From assembly GCA_052143095.1 (NCBI GenBank), contig JBKQTR010000415.1, positions 1 to 44,476 on the forward strand: a DNA stretch of 44,476 nt. Direction: 5' to 3'. This stretch comes from DAHUYF01 sp052143095 (GTDB lineage: Bacteria; Pseudomonadota; Alphaproteobacteria; ATCC43930; CGMCC-115725). Under the pieces are notes generated by a model, which was not told the DNA's origin, did no database searches, and saw nothing but the letters and a program-made list of their open reading frames with translations. Position 1 is the stretch's first letter, and every line of letters starts with the position of its first letter. The position numbers and the translations under genes were made by a program. Of this stretch, positions 8,588 through 17,187 are shown in pieces.

Positions 8588-9619
8588 CTATTCCCCCGGC
8601 GCGGTCTGCGCCACGGCGGCGGGGGGCGGCGCCTCGGTCCGGCCGGCGGTGAGGCGCTGCGCCAGATGGATGATCTCGCCGACCACGCCGCGGCGGAAGG
8701 TGAGGACGCAGATGACGAAGATGACGCCCTGGATCACCGTCACCCAGGAGCCGTATTGCGCGAGGTAATTCTCCATGGTGACGTCGATGAAGGCGCCGAC
8801 CACGGGGCCGAAGACGGTGCCGAGGCCGCCGAGCAGGGTCATCAGCACCACCTCGCCCGACATCTGCCATTGCACGTCGGTGAGCGAGGCGAGCTGGAAG
8901 ACCAGCGATTTGGTCGAGCCGGCGAGCCCGGCGAGCGTCGCCGAGAGGGTGAAGGCCAGGAGCTTGTAGCGCTCGGTGCGGTAGCCCAACGAGATCGCGC
9001 GCGGCTCGCTCTCGCGGATCGCCTTCAGCACCTGGCCGAACGGCGAGTGGATGGTGCGATAGATGACGGCGTAGCCGATCAGGAAGACGACCAGCACGAA
9101 ATAATACATGGCAAAGGGATCGGAGAGATCGATGAGGCCGAGCAGACGGCCGCGCGGCACCGCCTGGATGCCGTCCTCGCCGCCGGTGAACTTCGCCTGC
9201 AAGGCGACGAAATAGATCATCTGCGCCAGCGCCAGCGTCACCATGGCGAAATAGATGCCCTGGCGGCGGATGGCGAGCCAGCCGAAGCCGGCGCCGAGCA
9301 GCGCCGCCACGGCGGTGCCGGCGAGGATGCCGGCGAGCGGCTCGAAGCCCCAGACCTTGACCACATGGGCGGTGATGTAGGCGGCGGTGCCCATGAAGGC
9401 CGCATGGCCGAAGGAGAGCAGGCCGACATAGCCGATGAGCAGGTTGAAGGCGCAGGCGAAGAGCGCGAAGCACAGCGCCTTCATGAGAAAGACGGGGTAA
9501 AGCACGAAGGGACCGGCGAGCGCCGCCGCCAGCAGCAGCGCGCTGAGGAGCAGCGCCCAGCGCGAGGGCGGTCCGGTCTCGCGCGGCCGCAGGCCGGCGG
9601 AGGAGGGCAGGCCCGCCAT
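8588..9619 (-). CDS. livM: Branched-chain amino acid-type ABC transporter permease
   Basis: Inner-membrane permease of the HAAT (LivM) family, 343 residues. It has multiple hydrophobic segments and the LivM-type block NLLIGYVGLLSFGHAAFMG near residues 60-78. It also has AIRESEPRAISLGY, the cytoplasmic loop that contacts the ATPases. It is the last gene of the minus-strand operon livG-livF-binding protein-livH-livM. Its ATG follows the livH stop codon by a single base, so the two permeases are tightly coupled. Substrate class follows the binding protein and could be amino acids, amides or aromatic acids. Confidence 0.95.
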   Translation of the reverse strand: MAGLPSSAGLRPRETGPPSRWALLLSALLLAAALAGPFVLYPVFLMKALCFALFACAFNLLIGYVGLLSFGHAAFMGTAAYITAHVVKVWGFEPLAGILAGTAVAALLGAGFGWLAIRRQGIYFAMVTLALAQMIYFVALQAKFTGGEDGIQAVPRGRLLGLIDLSDPFAMYYFVLVVFLIGYAVIYRTIHSPFGQVLKAIRESEPRAISLGYRTERYKLLAFTLSATLAGLAGSTKSLVFQLASLTDVQWQMSGEVVLMTLLGGLGTVFGPVVGAFIDVTMENYLAQYGSWVTVIQGVIFVICVLTFRRGVVGEIIHLAQRLTAGRTEAPPPAAVAQTAPGE

Positions 9620-9620
9620 G

Positions 9621-10520
9621 TCAGACCGTCCTGCCGAAGAAGCCGGCGGGCTTGACCAGCAGCACGATCGCCATGACGACGAAGATCACGGTGTTCGACG
9701 CCTCGGGGTAGAACACCTTGGTCAGCCCCTCGATCAGGCCCAGCACGAAGCCGCTGGCGACGGCGCCGACGATCGAGCCCATGCCGCCGATGACGACGAC
9801 GGCGAAGACGACGACGATGATGTTGGAGCCCATCAGCGGGCTCACCTGATAGATCGGCGCTGCCATCACGCCGGCAAGCGCGGCGAGCCCGGCGCCGAAG
9901 CCGTAGGTCAAGGTCACCATGCGCGGCACGTTGACGCCGAAGGCCTGCACCAGGGTCGGGTTCTCGGTGGCGGCGCGCAGATAGGCGCCGAGCCTCGTGC
10001 GCTCGATCAGGAACCAGGTGCCGAAGCACACTGCCAGCGAGGCGACGATCACCCAGGCGCGATAATTGGGCAGGAACATGAATCCCAGATTGCGCGCGCC
10101 GGTGAGCTCGCTCGGGATCGAGTAGGGCTGGCCGGAAGAGCCGTAATACTGGCGGAAGACGCCCTCGATGATCAGCGCCAGGCCGAAAGTGAGCAGCAGC
10201 CCGTAGAGATGGTCGAGCCGGTAGATGTGGCGCAGGAACAGGCGCTCGAGCACCATGCCCGCCGCCGCCACCACCAGCGGCGCCAGGATCAGTGCCGGCC
10301 AATAGCCGATGCCGAGATAGTCGAGCGCGAGCCAGGCGCAGAACGCGCCCAGCATGTACTGCGCGCCATGGGTGAAGTTGATGATGTTGAGCATGCCGAA
10401 GATGACGGCAAGCCCGAGGCTGAGCATGGCGTAGAACGAGCCGTTGATGAGCCCGATCAGCAGCTGCGCGAATAGCGCCGGCGTCGGCGGCAGGGCGATA
10501 TGGGGCAGGAAGGAGAGCAT
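9621..10520 (-). CDS. livH: Branched-chain amino acid-type ABC transporter permease
   Basis: Inner-membrane permease of the LivH family, 299 residues. The conserved N-terminal part reads LINGSFYAMLSLGLAVIFGM followed by NFTHGAQYMLGAF. The coupling loop is near ERTRLGAYLRAATENP, with a further membrane-embedded stretch in GMGSIVGAVASGF. It pairs with livM, which begins one base after this stop. It lies 64 bp downstream of the binding-protein gene, a gap common where the binding protein is made in excess. Confidence 0.95.
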   Translation of the reverse strand: MLSFLPHIALPPTPALFAQLLIGLINGSFYAMLSLGLAVIFGMLNIINFTHGAQYMLGAFCAWLALDYLGIGYWPALILAPLVVAAAGMVLERLFLRHIYRLDHLYGLLLTFGLALIIEGVFRQYYGSSGQPYSIPSELTGARNLGFMFLPNYRAWVIVASLAVCFGTWFLIERTRLGAYLRAATENPTLVQAFGVNVPRMVTLTYGFGAGLAALAGVMAAPIYQVSPLMGSNIIVVVFAVVVIGGMGSIVGAVASGFVLGLIEGLTKVFYPEASNTVIFVVMAIVLLVKPAGFFGRTV

Positions 10521-10584
10521 GGCTGCTAGCGGGCGCGGCGCACGCCGCCCCCCCTCCCGCCCCGGAGGCCGCGCCCGGCGCGCA

Positions 10585-11790
10585 TCAGCCCTTCTTCACC
10601 AGCGGGCAGTCGCCCTTGTCGATGGGGCGGAAGGCCTGGTCGCCCGGCACCGTCTGGATCAGCTTGTAGTAATCCCACGGCGCCTTCGATTCCGCCGGCT
10701 TCTTGACCTCGAAGAGATACATGTCGCGGACGACGCGGCCGTCGTCGCGCAGGACGCCATTCTTGGTCATGAAGTCGTTGATCGGCGTCGCCCGCATCTT
10801 CGCCATCACCTTGAGCGGGTCCTTGGTGCCGATCGCCTTGATCGCGTCGAGGTAATGATGCATGGCGCTGTAGACGCCGGCCTGGGTGAAGGTCGGGGGA
10901 TGGCCGACGCGGTCGGAAAAGCGCTTGGCGAAGGCGCGCGTCTCGTCGTTCATGTCCCAGTAGAAGGGCGCGCTGAGCTGCAGGCCTTGCGCCGCCTTGA
11001 GGCCTAGGCTGTGCACGTCGGTGATGAACATGAGCAGTGCTGCGAATTTCTGGCCGCCCTCGACGATGCCGAACTCGGCGCCCTGCTTGATCGAGTTGAT
11101 GGTGTCGCCGCCGGCATTGGCGAGGCCGATGATCTTCGCCTTGGAGCCCTGCGCCTGCAGCAGGAAGGACGAGAAGTCGGAATTGTTGAGCGGGATGTTG
11201 ACGGTGCCGAGCACCCTGCCCCCCGTCGCCTCGACGACGCTGGCGGTATCGCGCTCCAGCGCGTGGCCGAAGGCGTAATCGGCGGTGAGGAAGTACCAGG
11301 TGTCGCCGCCGCTCTTCACCACGGCGCCGCCGGTGACATGGGCGAGCGCATAGGTGTCGTACACCCAACTCGCCGAATAGGCCGAGCATTTCGGCCCGGT
11401 AAGATCGGAACTCGCGGGGCCGACGAAGAGAGCGAGCCGCTGCTTCTCGCGCGACACCTCGTTGACGGCAAGCGCAACGCCGGAATTGGGCACGTCGGTG
11501 ATGACGTCGACGCCATCCTGATCGTACCACTGGCGGGCGATGCTGGCGCCGACATCGGGCTTGTTCTGGTGGTCGGCGGAGACGATCACCGCCTTCTCGC
11601 CCAGCACCGGCCCGACATCCTCGGCGGCCATCTCGGCGGCGGCGACCGAGCCCTTGCCGCCGATATCGGCATAGAGCGACGACATGTCGTTGAGCACGCC
11701 GATCTTGACCGGCCCGCTCTGCGCCTGAGCGCCAGCGGCGCCGAGCGCGACAACCGCCGCCGCGGCCAACAGGGAATAAAGCTTCATCAT
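10585..11790 (-). CDS. Periplasmic substrate-binding protein of the liv-type ABC transporter
   Basis: A 401-residue type 1 periplasmic binding protein. The N-terminus is a clear Sec signal peptide (hydrophobic stretch LLAAAAVVALGAAGAQA, cleavage likely after AQA). The mature start, VKIGVLNDMSSLYADIGG, is typical of HAAT binding proteins. Two adjacent ATG codons (11790, 11787) follow a strong AGGGAGG ribosome-binding site. It lies within the operon between livF and livH. Family members bind branched-chain amino acids, amides, urea-like compounds or aromatic acids; the ligand cannot be set from sequence. The nearby amidase and Rieske oxygenase make a non-standard ligand plausible. Confidence 0.93.
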   Translation of the reverse strand: MMKLYSLLAAAAVVALGAAGAQAQSGPVKIGVLNDMSSLYADIGGKGSVAAAEMAAEDVGPVLGEKAVIVSADHQNKPDVGASIARQWYDQDGVDVITDVPNSGVALAVNEVSREKQRLALFVGPASSDLTGPKCSAYSASWVYDTYALAHVTGGAVVKSGGDTWYFLTADYAFGHALERDTASVVEATGGRVLGTVNIPLNNSDFSSFLLQAQGSKAKIIGLANAGGDTINSIKQGAEFGIVEGGQKFAALLMFITDVHSLGLKAAQGLQLSAPFYWDMNDETRAFAKRFSDRVGHPPTFTQAGVYSAMHHYLDAIKAIGTKDPLKVMAKMRATPINDFMTKNGVLRDDGRVVRDMYLFEVKKPAESKAPWDYYKLIQTVPGDQAFRPIDKGDCPLVKKG

Positions 11791-11798
11791 CTGCCTCC

Positions 11799-12521
11799 CT
11801 AGACTCCGAGATACTCGTGCAATTTGCCGATGTTCTCGTCGAGCCGGTCATTGGCGATCTCGTCAATGACCTGGCCGTGCTCGACGACATAATGGCGATC
11901 CGCGACGGTGGCGGCAAAGCGGAAATTCTGCTCCACCAGAAGGATGGTGAAGCCCTTCTGCTTCAAGGTGCGGATGATGACGCCGATCTGCTGGACGATG
12001 ACCGGCGCCAGCCCCTCGGTCGGCTCGTCGAGCAGCAGCAGCCGCGCGCCGGTGCGCAGGATGCGGCCGATCGCGAGCATCTGCTGCTCGCCGCCAGAAA
12101 GCTTGGTGCCCTGGCCGCGCCGGCGCTCGGCGAGATTGGGAAACAGCGCGTAGATCTCGGCGACGCTCATGCCGCCGGGCCGCACCTGCGGCGGCAACAG
12201 CAAATTCTCCTCGACGCTGAGGCTGGCGAAGATGCCGCGCTCTTCCGGGCAATAGGCGAGGCCGAGCCGGGCGATGCGGTTGGAGGCGAGGCCGATGAGC
12301 TCGCTGCCCTCGAACACCACCGAGCCACGGCGCAGCGGCAGGATGCCGAGGATCGCCTTCAAGGTGGTGGTCTTGCCGACGCCGTTGCGGCCGAGCAGCG
12401 TCACCACCTCGCCCTCGCCGACGGCGAAGCTCATGCCGTGCAGGATGTGCGATTCGCCGTACCAGGCATGAAGATCCTGGACGCTCAGCAGCTCCTTGCG
12501 GTGAAGCGATGCGTCAGGCAT
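11799..12521 (-). CDS. livF: HAAT-family ABC transporter ATP-binding protein
   Basis: ATPase subunit, 240 residues from the ATG at 12521. Walker A is GRNGVGKTTT, the ABC signature is LSGGEQQM and Walker B is LLLLDEPTEG. HYVVEHGQV near the end is the usual LivF tail. I chose the ATG at 12521 because the domain begins just after it; the upstream extension lies inside livG. The gene overlaps the livG stop (12514) by 8 bases, so the two ATPases are translationally coupled and probably form a heterodimer on LivHM. Confidence 0.95.
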   Translation of the reverse strand: MPDASLHRKELLSVQDLHAWYGESHILHGMSFAVGEGEVVTLLGRNGVGKTTTLKAILGILPLRRGSVVFEGSELIGLASNRIARLGLAYCPEERGIFASLSVEENLLLPPQVRPGGMSVAEIYALFPNLAERRRGQGTKLSGGEQQMLAIGRILRTGARLLLLDEPTEGLAPVIVQQIGVIIRTLKQKGFTILLVEQNFRFAATVADRHYVVEHGQVIDEIANDRLDENIGKLHEYLGV

Positions 12522-13278
12522 GGCCGGCCACCGCTCCCGTGCCCATGTAGGCCTCGCGCACCTCGGCATTGTCGGAGACCTCGGCATAGCTGCCTTCCGC
12601 CAGCACGCGGCCGCGCGTCAGCACGGTAATGGTGTCGGAGAGATCGGCGACGACCGAGAGATTGTGCTCCACCATCAGCACGGTGCGGCTGCGGGCGACG
12701 TCGCGGATCAGCGCCGAGATGCGGGCGATGTCCTCATGGCCGAGGCCGGCCATCGGCTCGTCGAGCAGCAGCATCTCCGGCTCGAGCGCCAGCGTGGTGG
12801 CGATCTCGAGCGCGCGCTTGCGGCCATAGGGCAGCTCGGCCGCGGTGGAGAGCGTGTCCGCGGCGAGACCGACCGCGGCGATGAGCGCGTCGGCGCGCGG
12901 GTTGAGCCGGTCGAGGCTCCTCTCGGAGCGCCAGAAATGGAACGAGGTGCCGAGCGGGCGCTGCAAGGCGACGCGCACATTCTCGCGCACGCTGAGATGC
13001 GGGAACACTGCCGAGATCTGGAACGAGCGCACCATGCCGAGCCGCGCTACGTCGGCGGCGCGCAGCGCGGTGATGTCGCGCCCGTCATAGACGATGCGGC
13101 CGGCGCTCGGCTCGAGGAATTTGGTGAGCAGGTTGAAGACCGTGGTCTTGCCGGCGCCGTTGGGGCCGATCAGCGCGTGAATGGTGCCACGGCGGATGCG
13201 CAGATCGACGCCGTTCACGGCCGTAAAGCCGGCAAACTCCTTGGCGAGACCCTCGGTCTCCAGGATATAGTCGCCCAA
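12514..13278 (-). CDS. livG: HAAT-family ABC transporter ATP-binding protein
   Basis: First gene of the transporter operon, 254 residues. Walker A is GPNGAGKTTV and Walker B is MLLLDEPMAG, with the H-loop in MVEHNLSVV. The ABC signature position reads LPYGRKRALEIA, the degenerate form usual for LivG. The start codon is TTG at 13278; no ATG or GTG lies nearby in frame before the conserved domain. Divergent from the histidine kinase frame that opens 29 bp away, so the operon promoter must lie in or upstream of that kinase's 5' region. Confidence 0.94.
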   Translation of the reverse strand: MGDYILETEGLAKEFAGFTAVNGVDLRIRRGTIHALIGPNGAGKTTVFNLLTKFLEPSAGRIVYDGRDITALRAADVARLGMVRSFQISAVFPHLSVRENVRVALQRPLGTSFHFWRSERSLDRLNPRADALIAAVGLAADTLSTAAELPYGRKRALEIATTLALEPEMLLLDEPMAGLGHEDIARISALIRDVARSRTVLMVEHNLSVVADLSDTITVLTRGRVLAEGSYAEVSDNAEVREAYMGTGAVAGHA

Positions 13279-13306
13279 GCCTTAGCCCCCGGTTGAAAGC
13301 AGGTGC

Positions 13307-15205
13307 TTGGCCTGCCTCTTATGCTGTTGCGCGCAAGCTACCCTCTCGGCCCGGCCGGCACAAGCCCGCCACCGCTCGTCCCCGCCCGGCGCCGCCCCTT
13401 TAACATCCTGTAAATGGCGCAGAGTTTATCATCCCGGAGCCACTCTATCCTCCAGGGAGATCGGCATTCTCTCGCCCCGCCCGCATACCGCCTGGATCGC
13501 CGGCATCGCCAGCGCGCTGGCGGCGGCACTGATCGGCCTGTTCGCCTGGATGTCGTGGCATGCCCACGCGATCGTGATCCACGACACCTATGATTCCAGC
13601 ACGAACCTGGCGCTGTCGGTCGAGCAATTCGTCGCACGCACGATCGAGACCATCGACCTCTCGCTGCAGGTGGTGAGCGACGAGATCGGCGCCGGCCGGA
13701 CGGCCTCACCCGAAGGCGTTGCGACGCTGCTCGCCGAGCGGCTGCTGCGCTCGCCGCAGATCACCGGCCTTGCCGTCATCGATGCCGAGGGCCGCGTGCG
13801 CGCCAGCTCGGAGGTTTTCCAGCCGGCGGGCGCGGCGGTTGCCGATGCCACGTATTTCCGCCTGGCGCGCGAGCGCGACGGCATCCGCATCACGCTCGGC
13901 GATCCCCGCGACCCCAGCGGCCAGGGCAAGCAGGTGATCCTGAGCCGCCGCCTCGCCGGCGCCGACGGCCGCTTCGCCGGCGTCGTCGCCGCCGCGCTCA
14001 ACCGCTACTACCTGCAGCAATTCTTCTATACGCTGCGTATCGGCGAGCAGGGCATCATCGCCGTCAATACCGTCGACGGCACGGCGTTGGTGCGCCGGCC
14101 CTACCGCGAGGATTATGTCGGCCGGAATTTCGGCGCCACATCGCTGTTCAGGGAACGGCTGAAGGCAGCCGCCTCCGGCGTCTTCCCGATGCGCTACGGC
14201 GACGGACTCTGGCGCATCGTGGGATATCAGCGCGTCGAGGCGCTGCCGCTCGTCGTCCAGGTGGCGCTGTCGCGCGACGAGGCGCTGGCGCATTGGCGCA
14301 GCACGGCGCTGGTGCAGGCCGGCGCCGGCGCGGCGCTGCTGCTGATCTTGTCGCTGATGGCGTTGCGGCTCAACCGCGAGCTCTCGGCGCGCCTCCTGGC
14401 GCATGAGCAGCTCCGCGCCACGGTGAGCGAGCTCGAGCGCGCCCGGCTCGCCGCCGAGACGTCGAGCCGGGTCAAGAGCCAGTTCATGGCGCATATGAGC
14501 CACGAGCTCAGGACGCCGCTCAACGCCATCATCGGCTTCTCCGAGATGATCCGCGACGCGCTGATGGGGCCGGTGAGCGCGCGCTATCGCGATTACGCCA
14601 ACGACATCCACAGCTCGGGCACCCACCTGCTGCGCCTGATCAACGGCGTGCTCGACCTCTCCAAGGTCGAGGCCGGCAAGCTGGAGCTGCATGAGGAGAC
14701 CATCGACCTGGCGAAGCTCGTCGAGGAGTGCCGGCGCCTGGTCGCCGATCGGGTCACGGCCGGCGGCCTCGCACTCGCGATCGAGCTGCCGCCGGCGCTG
14801 CCGGCGGTGCGCGGCGACGAGCTGCGTTTGAAGCAGATCGTGCTGAACCTGCTCTCCAACGGCGTGAAGTTCACGCCGCCCGGCGGCCGGGTCAGGCTGA
14901 CGGCGGCGCGGACGGCGGAAGGCGGCATCGCGCTGTCGGTCGACGACACCGGCATCGGCATGACGGAGGCCGAGATCCCGGTGGCGCTCGAGCCGTTCCG
15001 CCAGCTCGACAGCGCCTTCAGCCGGCGCTTCGAAGGCACCGGCCTCGGCCTGCCCCTGGCGCGCCGCCTGGCCGAGCTGCATGGCGGCGGTCTCGCCATC
15101 GCCAGTGCCCAAGGGCGCGGCACCACCGCGACGCTGACGCTGCCGGCGAGCCGGGTGGCGGAGCGCGCGCCCCTGCCCCTCGGTCCCCGCGCCGCCGTCT
15201 CCTAG
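13307..15205 (+). CDS. Membrane-bound sensor histidine kinase with extracytoplasmic sensor domain
   Basis: Up to 632 residues if read from the TTG at 13307. There is a first membrane helix (AWIAGIASALAAALIGLFAW), then an extracytoplasmic PDC/Cache-like sensor region (roughly residues 85-335). A second helix (GAGAALLLILSLMAL) precedes a short coiled coil and the HisKA box AHMSHELRTPLN, with the phospho-acceptor His at 399. The HATPase domain has N box NLLSNGVKF, G1 VDDTGIGM and G2 GTGLGLPLARR. No response regulator is adjacent, so it is an orphan or hybrid-partner kinase. The true start is uncertain: no ATG, GTG or TTG lies in frame between 13310 and the first helix, while an ATT at 13466 has AGGGAG six bases upstream. 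Confidence 0.9.
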   Translation: MACLLCCCAQATLSARPAQARHRSSPPGAAPLTSCKWRRVYHPGATLSSREIGILSPRPHTAWIAGIASALAAALIGLFAWMSWHAHAIVIHDTYDSSTNLALSVEQFVARTIETIDLSLQVVSDEIGAGRTASPEGVATLLAERLLRSPQITGLAVIDAEGRVRASSEVFQPAGAAVADATYFRLARERDGIRITLGDPRDPSGQGKQVILSRRLAGADGRFAGVVAAALNRYYLQQFFYTLRIGEQGIIAVNTVDGTALVRRPYREDYVGRNFGATSLFRERLKAAASGVFPMRYGDGLWRIVGYQRVEALPLVVQVALSRDEALAHWRSTALVQAGAGAALLLILSLMALRLNRELSARLLAHEQLRATVSELERARLAAETSSRVKSQFMAHMSHELRTPLNAIIGFSEMIRDALMGPVSARYRDYANDIHSSGTHLLRLINGVLDLSKVEAGKLELHEETIDLAKLVEECRRLVADRVTAGGLALAIELPPALPAVRGDELRLKQIVLNLLSNGVKFTPPGGRVRLTAARTAEGGIALSVDDTGIGMTEAEIPVALEPFRQLDSAFSRRFEGTGLGLPLARRLAELHGGGLAIASAQGRGTTATLTLPASRVAERAPLPLGPRAAVS

Positions 15206-15254
15206 TCTCTCGCCCTCGCGGCCGTCCCCATATAAAGTGAGGGACGGGAGACGG

Positions 15255-15656
15255 ATGATGAGCGAGATCATGACCGCGGTGCTGCGGGAGCTGCACTTCG
15301 ACGAGCACGGGCTCGTCGCGGCGGTGGCGCAGCAGCACGATACCGGCGAGGTGCTGATGCTCGCCTGGATGAACCGCCAGGCCGTGGAGGAGACGCTGCG
15401 CACCGGCCGCGCCCATTACTGGTCGCGCTCGCGCGGCAAGCTCTGGCGCAAGGGCGAGAGCTCGGGCCAGCTGCAGCGGCTGGTCGAGCTGCGCGTCGAT
15501 TGTGACGGCGACGCGCTGCTGCTGCTGGTCGATCAGCACGGCGTCGCCTGCCATACCGGACAGCGCAGCTGCTTCTTCCGCGCCGTGCGCCAGGACCGGC
15601 TGGTCGAGATCGCAGCACCGGTGGTGACGCCAGGCGAGCTCTACGGGAAAGACTGA
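15255..15656 (+). CDS. hisI: Phosphoribosyl-AMP cyclohydrolase
   Basis: Third step of histidine biosynthesis, opening the adenine ring of phosphoribosyl-AMP. It is the stand-alone HisI form, 133 residues, without the HisE domain. The conserved blocks are all present: MLAWMNRQAVEETL, YWSRSRGKLWRKGESSG, and DCDGDALLLLVDQHGVACHT with the zinc-binding cysteines, then GQRSCFF. I chose the ATG at 15255, which follows GGGAGACGG; a second ATG is at 15258. The rest of the his pathway is not in the window. The M81 peptidase begins 3 bases after the stop, so the two are probably co-transcribed. Confidence 0.95.
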   Translation: MMSEIMTAVLRELHFDEHGLVAAVAQQHDTGEVLMLAWMNRQAVEETLRTGRAHYWSRSRGKLWRKGESSGQLQRLVELRVDCDGDALLLLVDQHGVACHTGQRSCFFRAVRQDRLVEIAAPVVTPGELYGKD

Positions 15657-15659
15657 GCG

Positions 15660-17132
15660 ATGCGCCTGGTCGTCGCCATGATGAAGCACGAGACCAACAC
15701 CTTCTCGCCGGTCAGGACCGATTGGCAGCGCTTTCTCGACTGGGGCGCGTATCTCGGGCCCGAGGCGCGGCGCGCCTATGAGGGCACGGCGATGCCGATC
15801 GGCGCCTATCTCAAGCTCGCGCGCGAGATCGGCGCCGAGGTGGTGACGCCGGTCGCGGCCGAGGCGATGCCGAGCGGCCCGGTCGCGGGCGAGGCCTATG
15901 CGCTGATGTCGCAGGCAATCGTCGATGCCGTGCGGCAAGGCTGCGACGCGGCGCTGCTCGATCTGCACGGCGCGATGGTGGCCGAGACGACGCCGGACGG
16001 CGAGGGCAGCCTGCTCGAGCGGCTGCGCGCCGTGGCGCCCGATCTCCCGATCGCGGTCACCTGCGACCTGCATGCCAACCTCACCGACCGCATGGTGGCG
16101 AACTGCACCGCGCTCATCGGCTACAAGACCTATCCCCATGTCGACATGCATGAGGTGGGCGAGCAGGTCGGACGCATCCTGCTGCGGGCGATGGCCGGCG
16201 AGATCCGCCCGGTCATGGGCTGGAGCCGCCGGCCGCTACTGGCGCAGACCCTGCGCATGGGCACCGATGACGAGCCGATGCGCGGCCTGATTGCCGCGGC
16301 GCGCGCCGAGGAACGGCGCGGTCTGCTCGCCGCCACGGTATTCGGCGGCTTCCCGCTGGCCGACATGGCAGACGCGGGTATGTCGGCCATCTGCATCGCC
16401 GATGGCGACCGGCCGGCGGCGCAGGCGGCGGCCGAGCGGCTGATGGCGGCGGCCTGGGAGCGGCGCGAGGACTTCCTCTATCGCCCCGAGCCGCTCGAGC
16501 AGGCGGTGGCGCGCGCCAAGGCGATGACGGAAGGCCCGGTGCTGCTGCTCGATCACGCCGACAATGTCGGCTCCGGCGGCACCGAGGACGTCATGACGGT
16601 ACTGCGCGAGGTGCTGCGCCAGGGGCTGGAGGATGTGGCGGTGGCGGCGGTGTGGGATCCGGCGGCGGTGAGACAAATGGCCGCGGCCGGAGTCGGCGCG
16701 ACAGTGACTCTGCCGCTCGGCGGCAAGACCGACATGCCGTCGATCGGCCTCAGCGGTGCGCCGCTGACGCTGACCGGCCGCGTACGCACGCTGTCCGACG
16801 GCGAATGGGTCGTGCGCGGGCCGATGTATACCGGGGTCAAGGTCAGCATGGGGCCGACGGCGGTGCTCGATACCGGCAGGCTGCAGATCGTCGTCGTGTC
16901 GCGCCACCACGAGCCCTGGGATCAGGGCGTCTTCACCTCAGTCGGCATCGACCCCAAGACCAAGCGCTATCTGCTGTTGAAATCGCGCGTCCACTATCGT
17001 GCCGGCTTCGCGCCGCTGGCGCGCGCCACCATCACCTGCGACGGCGAGGGCGTCACCACCTCGGACAATGACCGGCTGCGCTTCGAGCAGGTGCGCCGAC
17101 CGGTCTTCCCGCTCGACCGGCTGAACGCGTAG
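15660..17132 (+). CDS. M81 family metallopeptidase (MlrC / microcystinase C-like)
   Basis: A 490-residue protein of the M81 family (DUF1485 plus MlrC C-terminal domain). The N-terminus has MMKHETNTFSP, then LLDLHGAMVAE and CDLHANLTDRMV, supplying the likely metal-binding Asp/His residues. KTYPHVDMHEVGEQ follows. The C-terminal domain contains DHADNVGSGGTEDV, typical of the family. MlrC in sphingomonads acts on linearised microcystin, but most members occur in bacteria without that pathway and act on unknown small peptides or amides. No mlrA or mlrB is seen here. It begins 3 bp after hisI; the pairing has no obvious metabolic logic. Confidence 0.92.
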   Translation: MRLVVAMMKHETNTFSPVRTDWQRFLDWGAYLGPEARRAYEGTAMPIGAYLKLAREIGAEVVTPVAAEAMPSGPVAGEAYALMSQAIVDAVRQGCDAALLDLHGAMVAETTPDGEGSLLERLRAVAPDLPIAVTCDLHANLTDRMVANCTALIGYKTYPHVDMHEVGEQVGRILLRAMAGEIRPVMGWSRRPLLAQTLRMGTDDEPMRGLIAAARAEERRGLLAATVFGGFPLADMADAGMSAICIADGDRPAAQAAAERLMAAAWERREDFLYRPEPLEQAVARAKAMTEGPVLLLDHADNVGSGGTEDVMTVLREVLRQGLEDVAVAAVWDPAAVRQMAAAGVGATVTLPLGGKTDMPSIGLSGAPLTLTGRVRTLSDGEWVVRGPMYTGVKVSMGPTAVLDTGRLQIVVVSRHHEPWDQGVFTSVGIDPKTKRYLLLKSRVHYRAGFAPLARATITCDGEGVTTSDNDRLRFEQVRRPVFPLDRLNA

Positions 17133-17156
17133 GCAAACTCCCGCAGGGAGTTTGTC
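17132..17156. terminator. Bidirectional hairpin after the M81 peptidase gene
   Basis: CAAACTCCC (17134-17142) and GGGAGTTTG (17146-17154) form a perfect 9-bp stem with a GCA loop, overlapping the last base of the M81 stop. It sits between two convergent genes and can serve as a terminator in both directions, although the flanking T-run is short. Confidence 0.5.
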
Positions 17157-17170
17157 CGCGGCGCCAGCGA

Positions 17171-17185
17171 CAACGCTTCGCGTTG
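17171..17185. repeat. Second short hairpin in the same intergenic stretch
   Basis: CAACGC, a TTC loop and GCGTTG form a 6-bp stem 15 bases after the first hairpin and just before the stop codon of the convergent gene. The pair looks like an intergenic palindromic element, but only one copy is in the window. Confidence 0.35.
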
Positions 17186-17187
17186 CG

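Noticed and set aside
13706..15403. A 565-codon minus-strand frame antisense to the histidine kinase gene
   Set aside because: The plus strand encodes an unmistakable HisKA/HATPase protein in this interval.
15660..17132. Microcystin degradation cluster suggested by the MlrC-like gene
   Set aside because: No mlrA, mlrB or mlrD in the window; M81 proteins are widespread in bacteria that do not degrade microcystin.
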